Below, one piece after another: positions 22,359-34,552 of a DNA stretch of 64,000 nucleotides. This DNA comes from Blattamonas nauphoetae. Its lineage: Eukaryota > Preaxostyla > Oxymonadida. The DNA lies in assembly GCA_033064195.1 (NCBI GenBank), contig JARBJD010000272.1, positions 37,953 to 101,952 of the forward strand. Reading direction: 5' to 3'. A program made the position numbers and the translations under genes. How positions within the stretch are numbered: position 1 is the first letter of the stretch; every line of letters begins with the position of its first letter. Under the pieces are notes generated by a model. The model saw nothing but the letters and a program-made list of their open reading frames with translations, did no database searches and was not told where the DNA came from.

Positions 22359-25300
22359 ATGGACCTTCCAGAAGATGTACTCTCATCGATCTTTACGTAT
22401 CTTCCAACAATCCGGGATGTTCATACGATTAGCCAGGTTTCACACAAATGGCGGGCTGCCTCTCAACAACGACGTGTTTGGGCGACATTCCTCCGAAAGG
22501 ACTTCCTTCTCCCTGGGAAAGATCATGAACATGAGAGATTCACGTATCGGAATATGACTCTGACTCTCTCTCGTAAAATAGAGGAAAAACAAATCAGGAG
22601 AGAACTCGGTCGACTTCGAAAACTGTTAGTTCAGGTCTGAAAGAGATAAATCCGTTCTCTCTCATTGTACAATACCTTTTTTGATCGATATTTTTCTCTT
22701 TCTTCCAATATTAACTTAATATGTCGCAATCTTCAGCTCCAACTCCTTCTCCTCTGGGGAAGCGTCGCTGTGTCACTCTCAACACTCCTTCTCAAGTTTT
22801 TCGTTCTCCCAACAACACTCAACCTTCAGATTGGCTTTTCTGGTGTTTTTCTCGTCCTGGGCCTCTCCTCTCTACTTCTCACCTTCTCGAAATGTATGTC
22901 GTCGCTCTTCACTTTACATTTGTATTTCACATACTTACTCCCTTATTTCATCGTTGTCACGAAATTTCCTCACTTTTTTCTCTTCTTTCCACCGCAAAGC
23001 GTCGTCTGATTTTCATCCCATCTTCCGTCTGGTTCTGTTCCTGATTTCGCTGACATCAACATCCATCAAGTTCCTTATCGACTTTCCGCACCTCCTGCTC
23101 ACACACCCTTGGACAGCCGATCTCCCCCTCTCCTTCCTTTTCCTGATGGTCATCTCTCTCCTCATCCTCCTGCTCTACCAAACAATCATGTCCTACAGAC
23201 GTCAAATCTCCACAGACATTGATTTCTCTCCTCTCATTCTGTTTGTCGGGCTCATTGTCATCCTTTCCCAAGCTGTGCCCATCTACCATTCTTTCATCAA
23301 ATTAACGGAAACCAAACTTCACTATTTTTTCCCTCCGCACTGCCGAGGAGACCTTCCTGCGGCCCTTCTCCCAACTTTTTCGCTTCGCCGTTCTTCATAT
23401 TTCCGCTTTTCAAGTCTGACAACCGATCTTCACGAGACAGTTTTCGACAGAGCCTCGTTCTCTTTTGCTGACCCTCGCCTTTCTTTCGACAACTGCACAT
23501 CCCAACAATCTCCAGCGTCGTTTCTTTCTCGTTTGAAGTTCTGCTGCCCTCGACCCCTCGAGGACACGTGTCCATCTTCACATTACAAGTCTGTTCTTCT
23601 TTCACATCTTCCATTATGTTATTTACACTCGTCTCTTGCATAGGTCGATCCCTCCCATTCCTTCCTGGCTCAACCAACCACTCTTCAGCATCGATCCAAA
23701 TTCTCTCGAATCCACACCCCCTCTTCGAATTGATTGGCTGAACTCTGACTGGCCGCTCTCATGCCCAGTTACTCACCCTTTTTCGGAGTCTTCATTCTCT
23801 GGAACTTCCGAATCATCTCATGGGAGTGATCAACCCGAGGGAGCTCCTCTTCCATCGCTGTGGATGCCATCAAGCGACATCTTTGGAAAGAGAGTATCTC
23901 CATACGTTCTTTCTCAGATATCTTGGATCATTTTCGCCTTTTCTCATTCAGCTCTCCCTCCTGCAGATGGAGTTTTTCGTGTTCGTTGCCTTTGCGTTTA
24001 CAACGAGAATAATCTCGTCAGTGATCTCACTGCGAACACCGCAAGTGGAATATCGAGTATGCTTCTCCTTTCAATTCGCAACTCTCCCCTTCTTCCTGAC
24101 ATTCGATCATTCCACGTTTTACTTCATTCTCCTTGATTCTCTCACCTTTCTCGTCCTCTCCACCAGATTCGGAGTTCAACGATGCTCCTCAAGGCCCAGC
24201 ATCGCAATTCCCCCTTCTTCACCGACACCACCTGCCGCCTCTTCTCCATCCTCTCTTTTTTGTTCTTCCCGATCTCAACGTGGGCCTTCCCTTTCATCTC
24301 CGCTTTTTCGGTTTATCTCATCGTCCGCCGGATGTCTGGCAAGATGGCCATGATCGACTCGATCGTTGTTGTCCTCTGCGTGGCTGTCGCGCTCGTCTGG
24401 TGGATTGACAAGTCCTGCCGCGTTCTTTTCCTTATTCTGAAGCACTGGAGTGTCGTCTGCGTGCAACTCGCCAAAAGATGGCAGCGAGAGCGTCAGCTCC
24501 TCAAAGCATCGAAAACTGATGTCTTCCCTGGCAACTCCTCCTTCTCTGCCCCCATCCCTCTCTCCAGCTTGTCTGGCAGCAAAACCGAGAGCAAGCTCGA
24601 CCTTGTTGCCATCTTCATTGCAGTGAGTGTGGGCAGACTCCTGACACACTACGTTGTCTGGAAGACAAAACGACAGGATAAGAAGAGGAATGCAACTGGC
24701 CGAGAGAGAGTGGTGCGCGAACCGCTGATGGAACGATTGGGAAGCTTCATCGGGCGAGCTGGGCATGCTTTCGATGTCAACCTGAGTCTGTCGCGAAGGC
24801 AGGGCAGAACCAGGAGGAGTCGGGCGAAGGGGACGAACGCGCTCTCGCTCACTCATCCGCGACCAAGGAATGCGACTGACACTGCCGACACAGACGAGGA
24901 TCAGGTTGCGATGAGCCCATCACCGTCAATTCTGAGGTGTGGAGAGAGCGTTGTCCGTTTCTTCTCCTTTCGACATCACATTTCACTTGATTCATTTCTC
25001 TTTCTCCATCTCGCTTCAGTCCCTCCCCTTCCCTCTCCCCCACACCCTCTCCCTCGTCCGACGATGGCGAGATGAGTCTGGCGATGTCTCCTGTTTATTC
25101 TCGCCAGCCGTACTCCCTCAGCGACGACTCCGATGACCAGCCAATGTTCTCCAAGTGTGTTCCATCTCTCTGCTCATTCCATCTCCAGTCACTCCCACCC
25201 TTCCGTGACGTTTGTGTTCACTCAACATCCATTACCTCCCTTGGCCCCTCTCTCCCAACCATCACATCACTCGAATTCTTCCCCTCTCTTGTTCTCGGAC

Positions 25301-25588
25301 GAGGACACTCCACGAGGCGATGAAATCACGCCGAATGAGGATGAACAGCGATGCTCAGCCTCTCGTGTCTCACAAATGGAAGAAGGGGAGAATGCGAACA
25401 CAAATACGCATCAGCCGCAGACGACCCCCAAACAATCCCAAAGAAGAGACAGAAAGGAGCGAAGAGAGAATCGGGGAAGAGGTGGGCGAGGGAGGGGAAG
25501 GACGGCAGTCAATGCTTCGCCACACGCTTTGTCTCTGCTTGAGAAGGACCTGATCGAGACCATCATTGAACTGGAGGGGATGCAATGA
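22359..25588 (+). CDS. F-box domain plus multi-pass membrane protein
   Basis: Exons that join in phase are 22359-22634, 22737-22893, 23000-23588, 23644-23893, 23952-24056, 24167-24936, 25020-25154 and 25189-25588; introns are 34-110 nt, GT-AG. The N-terminus is a clear F-box (MDLPEDVLSSIFTYLP, then VSHKWRAAS...VWATFLRKDF), which in other proteins binds Skp1 in SCF ubiquitin ligases. After a short basic helix come about nine hydrophobic segments (for example LLLLWGSVAVSLSTLLLKFF and AMIDSIVVVLCVAVALVWW). The C-terminal tail is rich in Ser, Gln and Arg-Gly. The first intron uses a weak GTCTGA donor, so an alternative is two adjacent genes. If the join is right, the protein is a membrane-tethered F-box protein, an unusual architecture. 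Confidence 0.65.
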
Positions 25589-25757
25589 TACTTCTTATTT
25601 TCTTTCTGGCTTATTTGTTTATACTCACAGTTTTTGAGTGCTGTTCAATTTCTCCAATGCTGTATTTTTCATTTTTTTTTATTTTTTGAACCATCATTTC
25701 TATTGTGGGTTCACAGATCCAACTCTCAACAACATTCTGTGGCAACTTGCCCAGAAA

Positions 25758-27587
25758 TGGCCCCATGTCTTGCTGGGTGCTGCGATGTGCCCACTATGCC
25801 GATGAATAGGCATCGAGACAACGGTTTCACTGCTCCACTCGCTGGTCCTCAGATTTTTGCCTGGATCCTCCTCCCTGTCCAGTTCATCCTTTCGTGTGTC
25901 TTCATTTATGGTGGAACACCGATTCTTTCTTTCATCATTTCAACTTCGGTCTGTTTTTCTTGCTATTCATCTTGTTATCCAAGGCTACAGCGATTGTCTT
26001 CTTGATTGCGTTCTTCCTCCTTTTTTATGTTGCGCGGACAAATCCAGCTGATCCCTTCCTTCATCTTCCGGACTCTGAAGACGATTCGACCCCACAGGAA
26101 CTCAAAGATCTTCCAAAAAGTTTCTGTGGAATGTGTTCGAAAGTAGTGTTTGTCTGAGGAGACGATCCAACCTAGTTATTCGATTTGTTGCTTGATATTT
26201 GTTTGTTTTCCTCCTGCTCATATTCCAGACCTCTTTTTCTTCGTTTATCACCTTATCTCACACTCTCTCATCTTTCTCCCTTCCCAGCCTTCAATCCAGC
26301 CGTCACTGTCGACGATGCAACAAATGTATATCCGGATTTGATCACCACTGTCCATGGGTCAATAATTGCATTGGAAAATCGAACTACAAGCCGTTCTTCA
26401 CACTCCTCGTCATGGTTGTGCTCCAATTCCTCTTCTCTGCTGGAATGTGTATTTATAACGTCATATATGTCTGGGTGCAGCATCTTCTATCGCCTGCTCT
26501 TTCATTTTTCAGGAATCAACAAATACTTCTCACGATTATGGATATTGTCATGATTGTGATCGATATCGCTGGGCTGTACATCATTGGAGACCTTCTTCGC
26601 TTTCACATTATGCTTCAGATCCGGCGAGAGACAACATTTCAGTACATTATGAGAAAGAAGGCAGAAACTGAAGAGAAGAAAAAGAACAAGGAACTCAAGC
26701 TCAAGCGAGAAGAAGAGAGGAAAAGAGCGAAAGTCGGAGCAAAACAAATCGTTCCCACTGTTTCGGAAACTGAGCTCACCCAAATAATCACAGAACCCGA
26801 TGTCCAACCATCAACCAAAACATCACGATCGACAACTATGTCTGGGATTGCCTCTCAGCCTTTCGCAAATGAGTATGACGAGAATGAGCAGCCGATGGCG
26901 GGATCGCCAACGGTTGCCACGGAGTCTGATGCTGACGACCATGAATGGGAACTGAGCGCAGATGGAAGCAGAGCAGATAAGGATGAAAGGCAAAATTCAA
27001 ATATGACAACGCTCGCGATGACGTTTATTCGCAAGGAGGGAGAAGTTGAAAATATCCAGCAATTCAGTTCCCTCACATCCCGATCCAACCGAAAGAACTC
27101 TGCTGCTTCCAGAGGAAGTAATATCTTCAACGAAGCACTCTCAAACACAGTCACTTCAATTGATCATTTCCAAGCTGCCATTCTCACCGACCGGACGAAA
27201 GCAAGGGCCAGGACACGACCCAATTCCGCCGTGGATGGCCCTCTGCTTTCCATGACGTACACACAAGGAATGAAAGTCAGGCAGGCTCAGACAACTAATG
27301 ACAACGATGTTGGGCCGAGTAGGAATCAGATAGATCTCTCAGCCTCGATGCCTCCTGTCACAAACACAACCCAGATTTCCACACTTTATCCATCTCAATT
27401 TCCCTTCCAAATGCATTCAGGGCCGTCTCCAAGCACTATTACAGTCGGAGGAGGTGCACAAAAGATTAACAAACTCAATCGGACAGTCCAAATTGCATCT
27501 CCACAAATCAAACGGAAAAAGGCAGACCAAGATCTCGACTCCACTATCGGGCATGTTCCGTGGACGACGACTGCAGATTCTGGATGA
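25758..27587 (+). CDS. DHHC-type protein S-palmitoyltransferase
   Basis: The N-terminal part reads [20 protein letters not shown], matching the NGW...PLQIVAW entry to transmembrane segment 1 of ZDHHC1/11-type enzymes. A second membrane segment ends in RTNPADP (the DPAD motif). The Cys-rich domain is split by an intron at 26148-26287 (GTTTGT donor): before it is FCGMCSKVV, after it [20 protein letters not shown], with the active-site DHHC at about 26336. Two further membrane segments and a TTFQYIM element follow, then a Lys/Glu-rich and Ser-rich cytosolic tail ending in TGA at 27585. The frame shifts once between segments 1 and 2, near 25915-25935. I could not find a good intron there, so this is an indel or an unrecognised splice. 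Confidence 0.85.
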
Positions 27588-27874
27588 TACCCTCTTCATT
27601 TCTGCTACTTTACTCTTTCTTGGCCAACACTTCACTCATCATCATTCCAAATATACTCGCCTCCGCCCATACCAAATGGCAATCCAATCTTTGTTGAAAC
27701 CAATTTATGTCATTAATACGCCCGTCCTTTTGATGTTCAGGCATTCTGGTGCAAAAATCAAAAAGTGGGTGAAATGACAGAAATAAGACGTTAATGACAG
27801 AGATAAGACTCAAAAACAGAAGTACTGAGGAAAAAAAAGAAGAAATTGTGATGGGGATGAGAATTTTGTGCTCG

Positions 27875-29323
27875 TCAAGTGTCCTGGTTGGGTGTTTCTT
27901 CAGCAGTGATGTCACCGAGATCAGCTTGAAAGTGTTCCTCTTCCCCTTTCCCTCTGGAAGTATTAACGCGAATGGAAGCCTCTGTTTGGTCTTCCTGTTC
28001 AGAAATAGTCGCTGAGGATAGATTCTTAAGATTCTCAGTTTCTTTCTCAATTTCAGGTGCAGCAACAATAAGGCGAGGTCGAAGATCAGACAAATCAATC
28101 AATTCATCAGTGTGTCCCTTCAGATCCCCAAATGTGCCCCCATTTTCGGGGAGCGAGAACACGTTGTCAGCATCCATCCATTCGCCGTCTGATTCTTTTG
28201 GATCGTCTTCTTCGTCTTCCAACAGGCCCAATCGCGCTGCATTTCCGTCATCCTCGTCTCGATTCCCTTTCCTTCTGCGTCTTCGTCGGTTTCCAGTGTC
28301 TTTCTTTTTGAGGAAAGAATCTTGAATCCAGAAGATGGTCGTGTTGACAATGAACGGAATCAGAAAGACAACAACGAGGATTTTGAGCTCCGGGTATGAC
28401 TGGAGGGGTTTGAGGATGAACGAGCAGGAGACAGTGATTGGGACGCGGATGAGGAGGATTGTGGGGAATACAATGCATTTGGACTGGAGAGACGGAGGAA
28501 ATGAAGGAAAGTGTGAGGAAAGGGTCAGATGAATGTCAGATAGAAGGAATATAACGAGGCATGGGGGGTCCAATCGATGAATTTAGATCGAAAGACGAAA
28601 GCCATACTAACAAGATGTAGAGCCACCAGATTCCCATCTGGGCAATGAAGGGAAGGCATTGTGGGGGATTCGAATAATCGCCAAAGGAGAGAATTCGGCA
28701 TTTCCCTCGACAGAACGTCAGAAGCCAAGAATGGAGTTTTGTGAGAAGCCAACAGGTCAAAGTGCCCACAAGGGAATCAATGAGAAGAGTCCCGAGATAC
28801 CTGGAGAAGAAGAGCAAGAATGGGAAGAGAATGAAGATGGAGAAGTGACAAGTGAAGAACAGCGATGGTTATACGAATATGAAGAAAGATATACCAGGAG
28901 CATTGGTCCGTCTCGTCAAGGTTTCCAGCAATGATGGAGAAGAAGAGATTTCCAAAGTGCTGGAGTAGCATTCCTGAAGAAAAGAGAACGGTGGAGAATG
29001 AAGATGAATACAAGAGAAAAACTAGGAAAAACGGAACATGAATCATGAAATGACCGCAATAGGTCAGAGAGAGTCATCGAAGAAAAAGGAAAACCTGATG
29101 CTTGTTTGGTGGTGTCAAAAATGAATACTGTCGTTCGCCGGCGAGGAATTTCTCGTCTCCATTTGACTATGGCATGGAAAAGAATGGCAAAAGAGGAAGA
29201 TAGGATAAAATTTTATAATACAAGTCGAAATGACAGACTGATCAGCGATGAGAGTGCCACTGCGCCCATCACTGTTTGTATCACCCATGAGAACCAACCA
29301 TCAAGCTGACAGCTCGAACTCAT
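27875..29323 (-). CDS. STIMATE (TMEM110) family ER membrane protein
   Basis: The exons on the minus strand are 29222-29323 (start MSSSCQLDGW; MGAVALSSLISLSF), a second ending at 29095 (TTVFIFDTTKQASG), 28895-28973 (GMLLQHFGNLFF...DQCSW), 28608-28800 (LIDSLVGTLTCWLL, then FGDYSNPPQC and GIWWLYILL) and 27875-28483 (SKCIVF...YPELKILVVVFLIPFIVNTTIFW). The order and spacing follow human [63 protein letters not shown]. In animals the family regulates STIM1 at ER-plasma-membrane junctions; its role in protists is unknown. The phase of the first exon join is unresolved. A basic cluster (RRRRRRKG) and an acidic Ser-rich tail follow the last membrane segment. Confidence 0.8.
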
Positions 29324-29377
29324 GGAATCGGGGACGCGTGATGTGGAAGAAATGCGGTAGCCTCTAGAATAGAGAGG

Positions 29378-29515
29378 AAGGTATGATCCGACCCACAGGA
29401 TTCACGAGGTTGCTCAAGGTTTCATCCGAAAAAAGAGCATGATAGCATGAAAAATTTTGTCCCGACATGTCGAAAAGGTATCTGTTCCGAAACAAATATA
29501 CCTGTCTGACTTGAC
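29378..29515. repeat. Dispersed repeat, copy 1
   Basis: About 130 bp containing ATGATCCGACCCACA, GATAGCATGAAAAAT and CATGTCGAAAAGGTAT matches 31602-31726 in the same orientation, with around 20 percent difference. Copy 2 overlaps the 5' part of an unrecognised minus-strand gene, so copy 1 may be a stray fragment of that gene. Confidence 0.7.
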
Positions 29516-31122
29516 ATGACAGACCTGTTTTTTAGAAAAAGCGTTGACTGCCATGACATTGGACTTTTTGTTTGTGGGTTCGAGATCTTTTCTCATTGCT
29601 TTGACTAAGTCGATAATGAGGCCAATTCGAAAGTAAACCGACAGTTCTGTGTCCTTAATCCTGTTTAATGTGGTAAGTGTTGGAACTTGCTGCCTACTAG
29701 CGCGATTGAAAATCAGTCTGTGAGTTTCATGGGATGATCCTGATCCACATGCTGAAAAGGCAATTTATGTTCTTCTGTCGAATTTCTTCGCTAATCCGTT
29801 GTCCGTCAGCGAATTGTGAATTAGAACTTAACCAAATCTCATCCTGGTTTAGACAATCGATCTTTTGATGACTCACTGTGCCTCTACGACAAGATTTGAA
29901 TGATTCTGTTTGCTATTTTCCTGTTCACAGCATAATCATGGAAACCGCCCAGATTTTGGTCATCGCTCTCACACCGATCGCAAGTCGGATCCCGGTCATC
30001 TGAACGCTATCATTTACCTACAAAGAACAAAACCACACGCCACAAATTTGCTTTTTTTCACAAATGCACACAGACTCGACACCATTTCTTTGTCAAAGCA
30101 GACCTAGATTAGTTCAATCCCCATTCCACATGCGCCTTCGTCTACACATCATCCTCGATTCTTGAATTTGCGAGTTAATTCGTCTGAATGTTCATTCAAC
30201 CGACATTCTCAAGATATGTATGCTCTCTTGACTACTTTTCTTCATTATTTTCCCGTTGATCACCCTGTTCTTTTACAGTACAACGAGTTTCACTATCATA
30301 CCAAAAACCAGTGATATCTGCAGGAAACCAGGGATTCAAACCATGTTCCTGCTTTTTCAGTGGTATCTCGCTTTTTTCATCGTTTATCATGTTGAGAGTC
30401 CACATCTCCCCTCCTCACCATGTCGACGTTGATTTTTGCTTCACATGGTTCAGTGAACCGACTTAGACTCTTCAATGATGTATAAGTGATAGTTGTGATC
30501 CAATCATACCATCTCTCTTGTCCCAACAGTCTTGATCCGACTTTCACACGATTGAATCATCAACCTGCTTTTCGGCATCTTCTTTGAGATATATCTCGAC
30601 AAACGGTCTTATTATGTCTTTTTTAACATTGCTTGTTCAACTTCAGGAGTTGTAAAATCACATTCCATCCTCGTTACATTATTGCTTTGAATTTCACATC
30701 ATGCACAATCACATCTGTTTCTACCGGAACAGCTTTCCAAATCGAAGGAAAATGAGATTTTAACATGTTTCCAACAACCCAGGGTACAATCCGAGAGCTT
30801 GACAAGATCATTTTGTGATCAATTCCCATAGACAAAAATTATTGACATTTTGACATCGAAAAAAACTCTGTCACACAGGTATAGAAACAAAAGATATGAG
30901 AGGATGTCCACTCGTTGGCGTAAACGCGCGTGCGCATCTCCCAGGTGAGGAGGGAATTAAATGAGATCGCTCGGGTGATGATCAACACGGGGAGAGTCCA
31001 TGGTACCCCTCTCGTCAAAGAGCGAGAGAGTCTCAAGTGGGATACGGATCGCTTGCAGTTACGCCTTTACGCTCGCATCCGTGAAAACACTGATCATTGT
31101 TGCTGGGATCGGTCTGACGATT
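29516..31122. other. No gene supported
   Basis: AT-rich stretch with short open frames only. The best, 30930-31163 on the plus strand, has an opposing open frame on the other strand and no recognisable domain. Confidence 0.5.
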
Positions 31123-31719
31123 CTATTTCTCCTGCAGCGATGAATGCATTTTTATTGCTCTAAGTGGACCACTTATTCCAGTCAATAGTGTCAAAAATGG
31201 GGCCGGCAAATGTGAAAGATCTTTCCCCATGTCCCACACGAACTGGCAGGTTTGAGGCGCTTTTTCACCTTCATGGTAGATTTCTATTTGAAGCCCGTGG
31301 AGTTCTCCGGAGGGATCTTGGCTCATTTTTCCCTGCTCTTTAATCAGCCACTCGAGATCGAATAGTTTCGGTGGAAAGAACAGGGCTATGCGACGAAAAC
31401 TTTCTCGGTCAGTTGTTCCCAGTTTGAGAACTGGAGTCCCCGTTTCAAAATCTTGGTATGTATAGCGGTAAGTTCCTCCATTGGCAATGTCAATGTCATC
31501 CAAAATTCTTGTCCCTATGACAGACTCTTTCTCCTCGACTTCTACCGGTGGCAAAATACGGATGTGGTTGTAGTGTATTCTTGTTGGTTGAGACAGTTCC
31601 ATGATTATGATCCGACCCACATGATTCATCAGGTTCACCAAGGATTCACTCGAAAACAGAGCAGGATAGCATGAAAAATAATGTCCCAACATGTCGAAAA
31701 GGTATGTGTTCCAAAACAA
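31123..31719 (-). CDS. Hypothetical protein
   Basis: Minus-strand open frame of up to 198 residues; the start MELSQPTRIHYNH (about 31605) is a more likely beginning than the upstream Met, because the upstream part falls in the dispersed repeat. It is mixed alpha/beta in composition, with phrases GGTYRYTYQDFETGTPVLKLG and EIYHEGEKAPQTCQFVWDMG, and ends LSHLPAPFLTLLTGISG. There is no signal peptide or convincing membrane segment and I do not recognise the family. No equally good frame exists on the opposite strand. Confidence 0.45.
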   Translation of the reverse strand: MFWNTYLFDMLGHYFSCYPALFSSESLVNLMNHVGRIIIMELSQPTRIHYNHIRILPPVEVEEKESVIGTRILDDIDIANGGTYRYTYQDFETGTPVLKLGTTDRESFRRIALFFPPKLFDLEWLIKEQGKMSQDPSGELHGLQIEIYHEGEKAPQTCQFVWDMGKDLSHLPAPFLTLLTGISGPLRAIKMHSSLQEK

Positions 31720-31726
31720 ATGGCAT
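31602..31726. repeat. Dispersed repeat, copy 2
   Basis: Direct-repeat partner of 29378-29515. Confidence 0.7.
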
Positions 31727-31839
31727 GAGAGGACTCTGAAAAAGAGGTAAGCGACTTAAGTCGTAATAAACGATAAGACATGCGAAAGGCCTCAGGAAAG
31801 AATGGAATACCGAAAGGCCGAAAAACATCGCAAGCTAAA

Positions 31840-32480
31840 TCAGAAATAAGAATTCTCCTTTTGTTCCTCCAGCTCCTTCGGGGAGAAGAGAGGGTTGATC
31901 ACCTCACGACTCGGAGACGACATGTGCACAGACTCACTCCCATTTTGGTGAAGATCCGGCGATGGACGACGATTTGTGTTTTCTGCCTCCTCTGAATCGT
32001 CCACAACGTTGGGAATGAGGTGGGCAGGGAGCGGTTCAGTTTGGTGGAAGCTGGCCTGGTAAAACGACGGTGGGCGGTGATATTCCGACAGGAGAGGAGT
32101 GAAATACAACTGCGGATCAAAGTTCTACAAAAGAGAGGCACAAACAACCAACACAGATGATTCGCTGGACGAACTCAAGAAAAACGCATACCTGGGATTG
32201 AAAGTGCAGGAGGCTCGTTGGCAATCCATTATAAACAGAGTGGTAGTAATGAGAGACCGTGTTCCGGAACTGGATGTCGTGGAGGAGAGTAAATCGGTAA
32301 CTTCGCTCGTTCAGCCCTTCTTTAGTGTACCAGATGTCATACAGGAGTGGTACATGCTCCGTGAAGATCTTGACGACCAGTTTGAAGGGTGGATGGAGGA
32401 AATCGATGTAAGAGAAGCTGAACGCTGGGTGGAACAGGATCCGCAGGAGTGTGATCTTAAGGCCAGGCGGAGGGACGAGA
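31840..32480 (-). CDS. Hypothetical protein, partial (last exons)
   Basis: Two minus-strand exons join in phase across a good intron: upstream exon about 32192-32480 after a CTTCAG acceptor, donor GTATGCG, acceptor TTTTGTAG, then 31840 to about 32124. The upstream exon reads hydrophobic and aromatic (LRILFHPAFSFSYIDFLHPP, then FTEHVPLLYDIWYTKEGLNE). The last exon is a hydrophilic tail rich in Ser, Pro and Glu that ends with a stop at 31840. Composition suggests a membrane-associated or transporter-like protein, but I do not recognise it. Earlier exons should lie to the right, between 32500 and 33100, and I could not place them. Confidence 0.4.
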
Positions 32481-33252
32481 GAGATCTGAAGGAGAAGGGA
32501 GGACGGTAAGATGAGGGAGGGAGGTTAATGGATAGAATGATGGGAGCGAAATGGGGGACAGATGGGAGTCACACAGTCACGTTGAACCAACTATGGTCTC
32601 GGCGGGTTTGAGCAAGGTGCGACGGACCAGATGGATCTGCTCTCGTCTCAACAATCCAATGGAAGAGGTTCAGCGAGCTGGGGATGACTGAATGATGGCA
32701 GTGGTTGCTGATGAACCATGGTGTAACGAAAGAAAATTAGTACCAGCTAACATTCCCCAAGTGCAGAGCAGGCAACAAGCTGAACAGGACAATGAGTGGG
32801 GGGACGAACAGACCATTCGATGTGAGCGCTGTGATGGCAGGCTGTTTGGACGAGTGGAGCATCATTCTTCAAGCCACATAAGGCACATTCCCTCTTCAAT
32901 GATTTTTGAGGAAAGTGTCGGAATAACGGAAGAATATTTCGGTTTTGGCGAGTGGAATGTTTCTAGGAGAAAAAAATGAGATGAGGAAAGGATCTCTGCA
33001 AACAAAAGGAGGTAAGATTGTTGGTATAGGATGCAAACATGGATGAAAACTCATTTTGAAGAGTTGAAAGAAGAAAAGTGAGAGATGGCGACGGATCTAG
33101 CCCATGGATCCCTCTTTTAGATTCTGACCTTCACAGATCTGATATCGAATGACACTCTATGTTTGGTGAGGAACAGTGTTGGTGAAATCGAGCGACACAA
33201 TGATCGATCTGATGTCGAACCCATTATTTTCTGAATCAGAAAACAACTGGAG

Positions 33253-34329
33253 ATGTCCACTCCACTTATTCATCACGATCACATCCAATCTGCAGTTTCT
33301 CTCCCTTCTGTCCATCAGTTTGCTTCTCCTGACAGATCACGACCAACTGAGCCGTTGTTCGTGACTGTCGATCCGAAATCGATCCAAACCGTACAGTCAG
33401 CATCTGAAGTTTATCTCTCTCTTCTGGAATTTGTCAAAAGTGGAATAGCATTCGATGAAGAAACAATTGAGAAAGCGGCATCATTCATTGATGAAGTTAC
33501 ATTCCAAACTGGGGATCTGTTTGAATCGGACCAAATCCTCTTCGAACTGGTCCCAAACATCGATCACAACTGTCGAAGTTTTACCGAAAGCATTTTGCTG
33601 CTTCTTAACAGCCCAATCAAGACATTGATGATCGTCTCGCTGAACCTCCTCTTTCGCACTCTCTACCTGGCCACAAGCGAGTCCCAATGGGCTTTCATCG
33701 AGTCCAGCTTTTTCTGCCTCCTTCCCGTCTCGTTCCAAGAAAGTCCGCTGCACATCGTTTCTCGCGGGAAGCATCTCATGCGCGTTATCTCTGATTGCTT
33801 GATGACAACTTCTTCAACTCGGATCGATTCTCTCGCCAACCACTTTGGAATGACGGCTGATGCGATGCATCACACGATTCTCAAACAAGTTATAGACCCA
33901 CTGCACCCTTTCTTCAACTCACTCTGTCGTCACTGGCGATATCTCTCAGATGACGAGAATTCTGTGGCCTTCACAACGATGCTCCACTTTCTCCAACAAA
34001 ATGCTCTTTTCCATGACCACACCCTCCTCGCCATTCAGACACTCCCAATCACACTGACCATCTCCAGTGCGATGGACTTCTTCAGTTTCGATGTCATTCT
34101 TGATTCGTTGGTGCAATGTCTCCTGATTCCCTGGCCGACAGCAGCAACAGCAGAAGAGAGAGGCAGAGCTGCCTGTCTTCTGAAGAGCCAGTTGGAAGAA
34201 GGATGTGCCGACATCATCGAACAGTTTGTGCACGCTCATTTCATTGCTGAGAATGGCCGGGAAAGTGTCCAGATCGGAAAGCGATTGGCCAACCATTTGG
34301 GAGCGAATCATCCAGTTTGGGCAATTTAG
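33253..34329 (+). CDS. Armadillo-like helical-repeat protein of an oxymonad family
   Basis: A single uninterrupted frame of 358 residues ending in TAG. After a 50-residue Ser/Pro-rich leader it is almost wholly alpha-helical, with helical-repeat phrases such as ASEVYLSLLEFVKSG, SFTESILLLLNSPIKTLM and HTILKQVIDPLHPFFNSLCR. I recall many proteins of this layout (an 'ILKQV..P...' helix followed by a cysteine-containing helix) as an expanded family in oxymonads, some fused to kinases; that is memory, not a search result. There are no membrane segments, and the function is unknown. No intron is needed. Confidence 0.75.
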   Translation: MSTPLIHHDHIQSAVSLPSVHQFASPDRSRPTEPLFVTVDPKSIQTVQSASEVYLSLLEFVKSGIAFDEETIEKAASFIDEVTFQTGDLFESDQILFELVPNIDHNCRSFTESILLLLNSPIKTLMIVSLNLLFRTLYLATSESQWAFIESSFFCLLPVSFQESPLHIVSRGKHLMRVISDCLMTTSSTRIDSLANHFGMTADAMHHTILKQVIDPLHPFFNSLCRHWRYLSDDENSVAFTTMLHFLQQNALFHDHTLLAIQTLPITLTISSAMDFFSFDVILDSLVQCLLIPWPTAATAEERGRAACLLKSQLEEGCADIIEQFVHAHFIAENGRESVQIGKRLANHLGANHPVWAI

Positions 34330-34552
34330 TCTGGGCTTTTCTTCTCTCCCCATGGTCATTCGACAATTCTCAAAAATACTGACTGATGGACGACGCATTT
34401 TCCGAAAATCTCCCGCTGCCGTTCCGATTTCACAGATTCTTCGCATTTCTCCGTCGATCGCGCGACTATTACCCAAACAGAGTTTGGTAATGGTCATTAA
34501 TGAGGATGAGTGAGGTGAAATGAAGAAAACGAGTCTTAATAGTTTCCCCTTC

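Noticed and set aside
22721-23044. Separate small protein starting at ATG 22721
   Set aside because: The membrane-spanning sense lies in a different frame that is continuous with the upstream F-box exon after splicing.
31865-32509. Plus-strand 136-residue frame at 32099-32509
   Set aside because: The minus strand has an in-phase two-exon structure with strong splice signals over the same stretch, which is the better model, though neither is certain.
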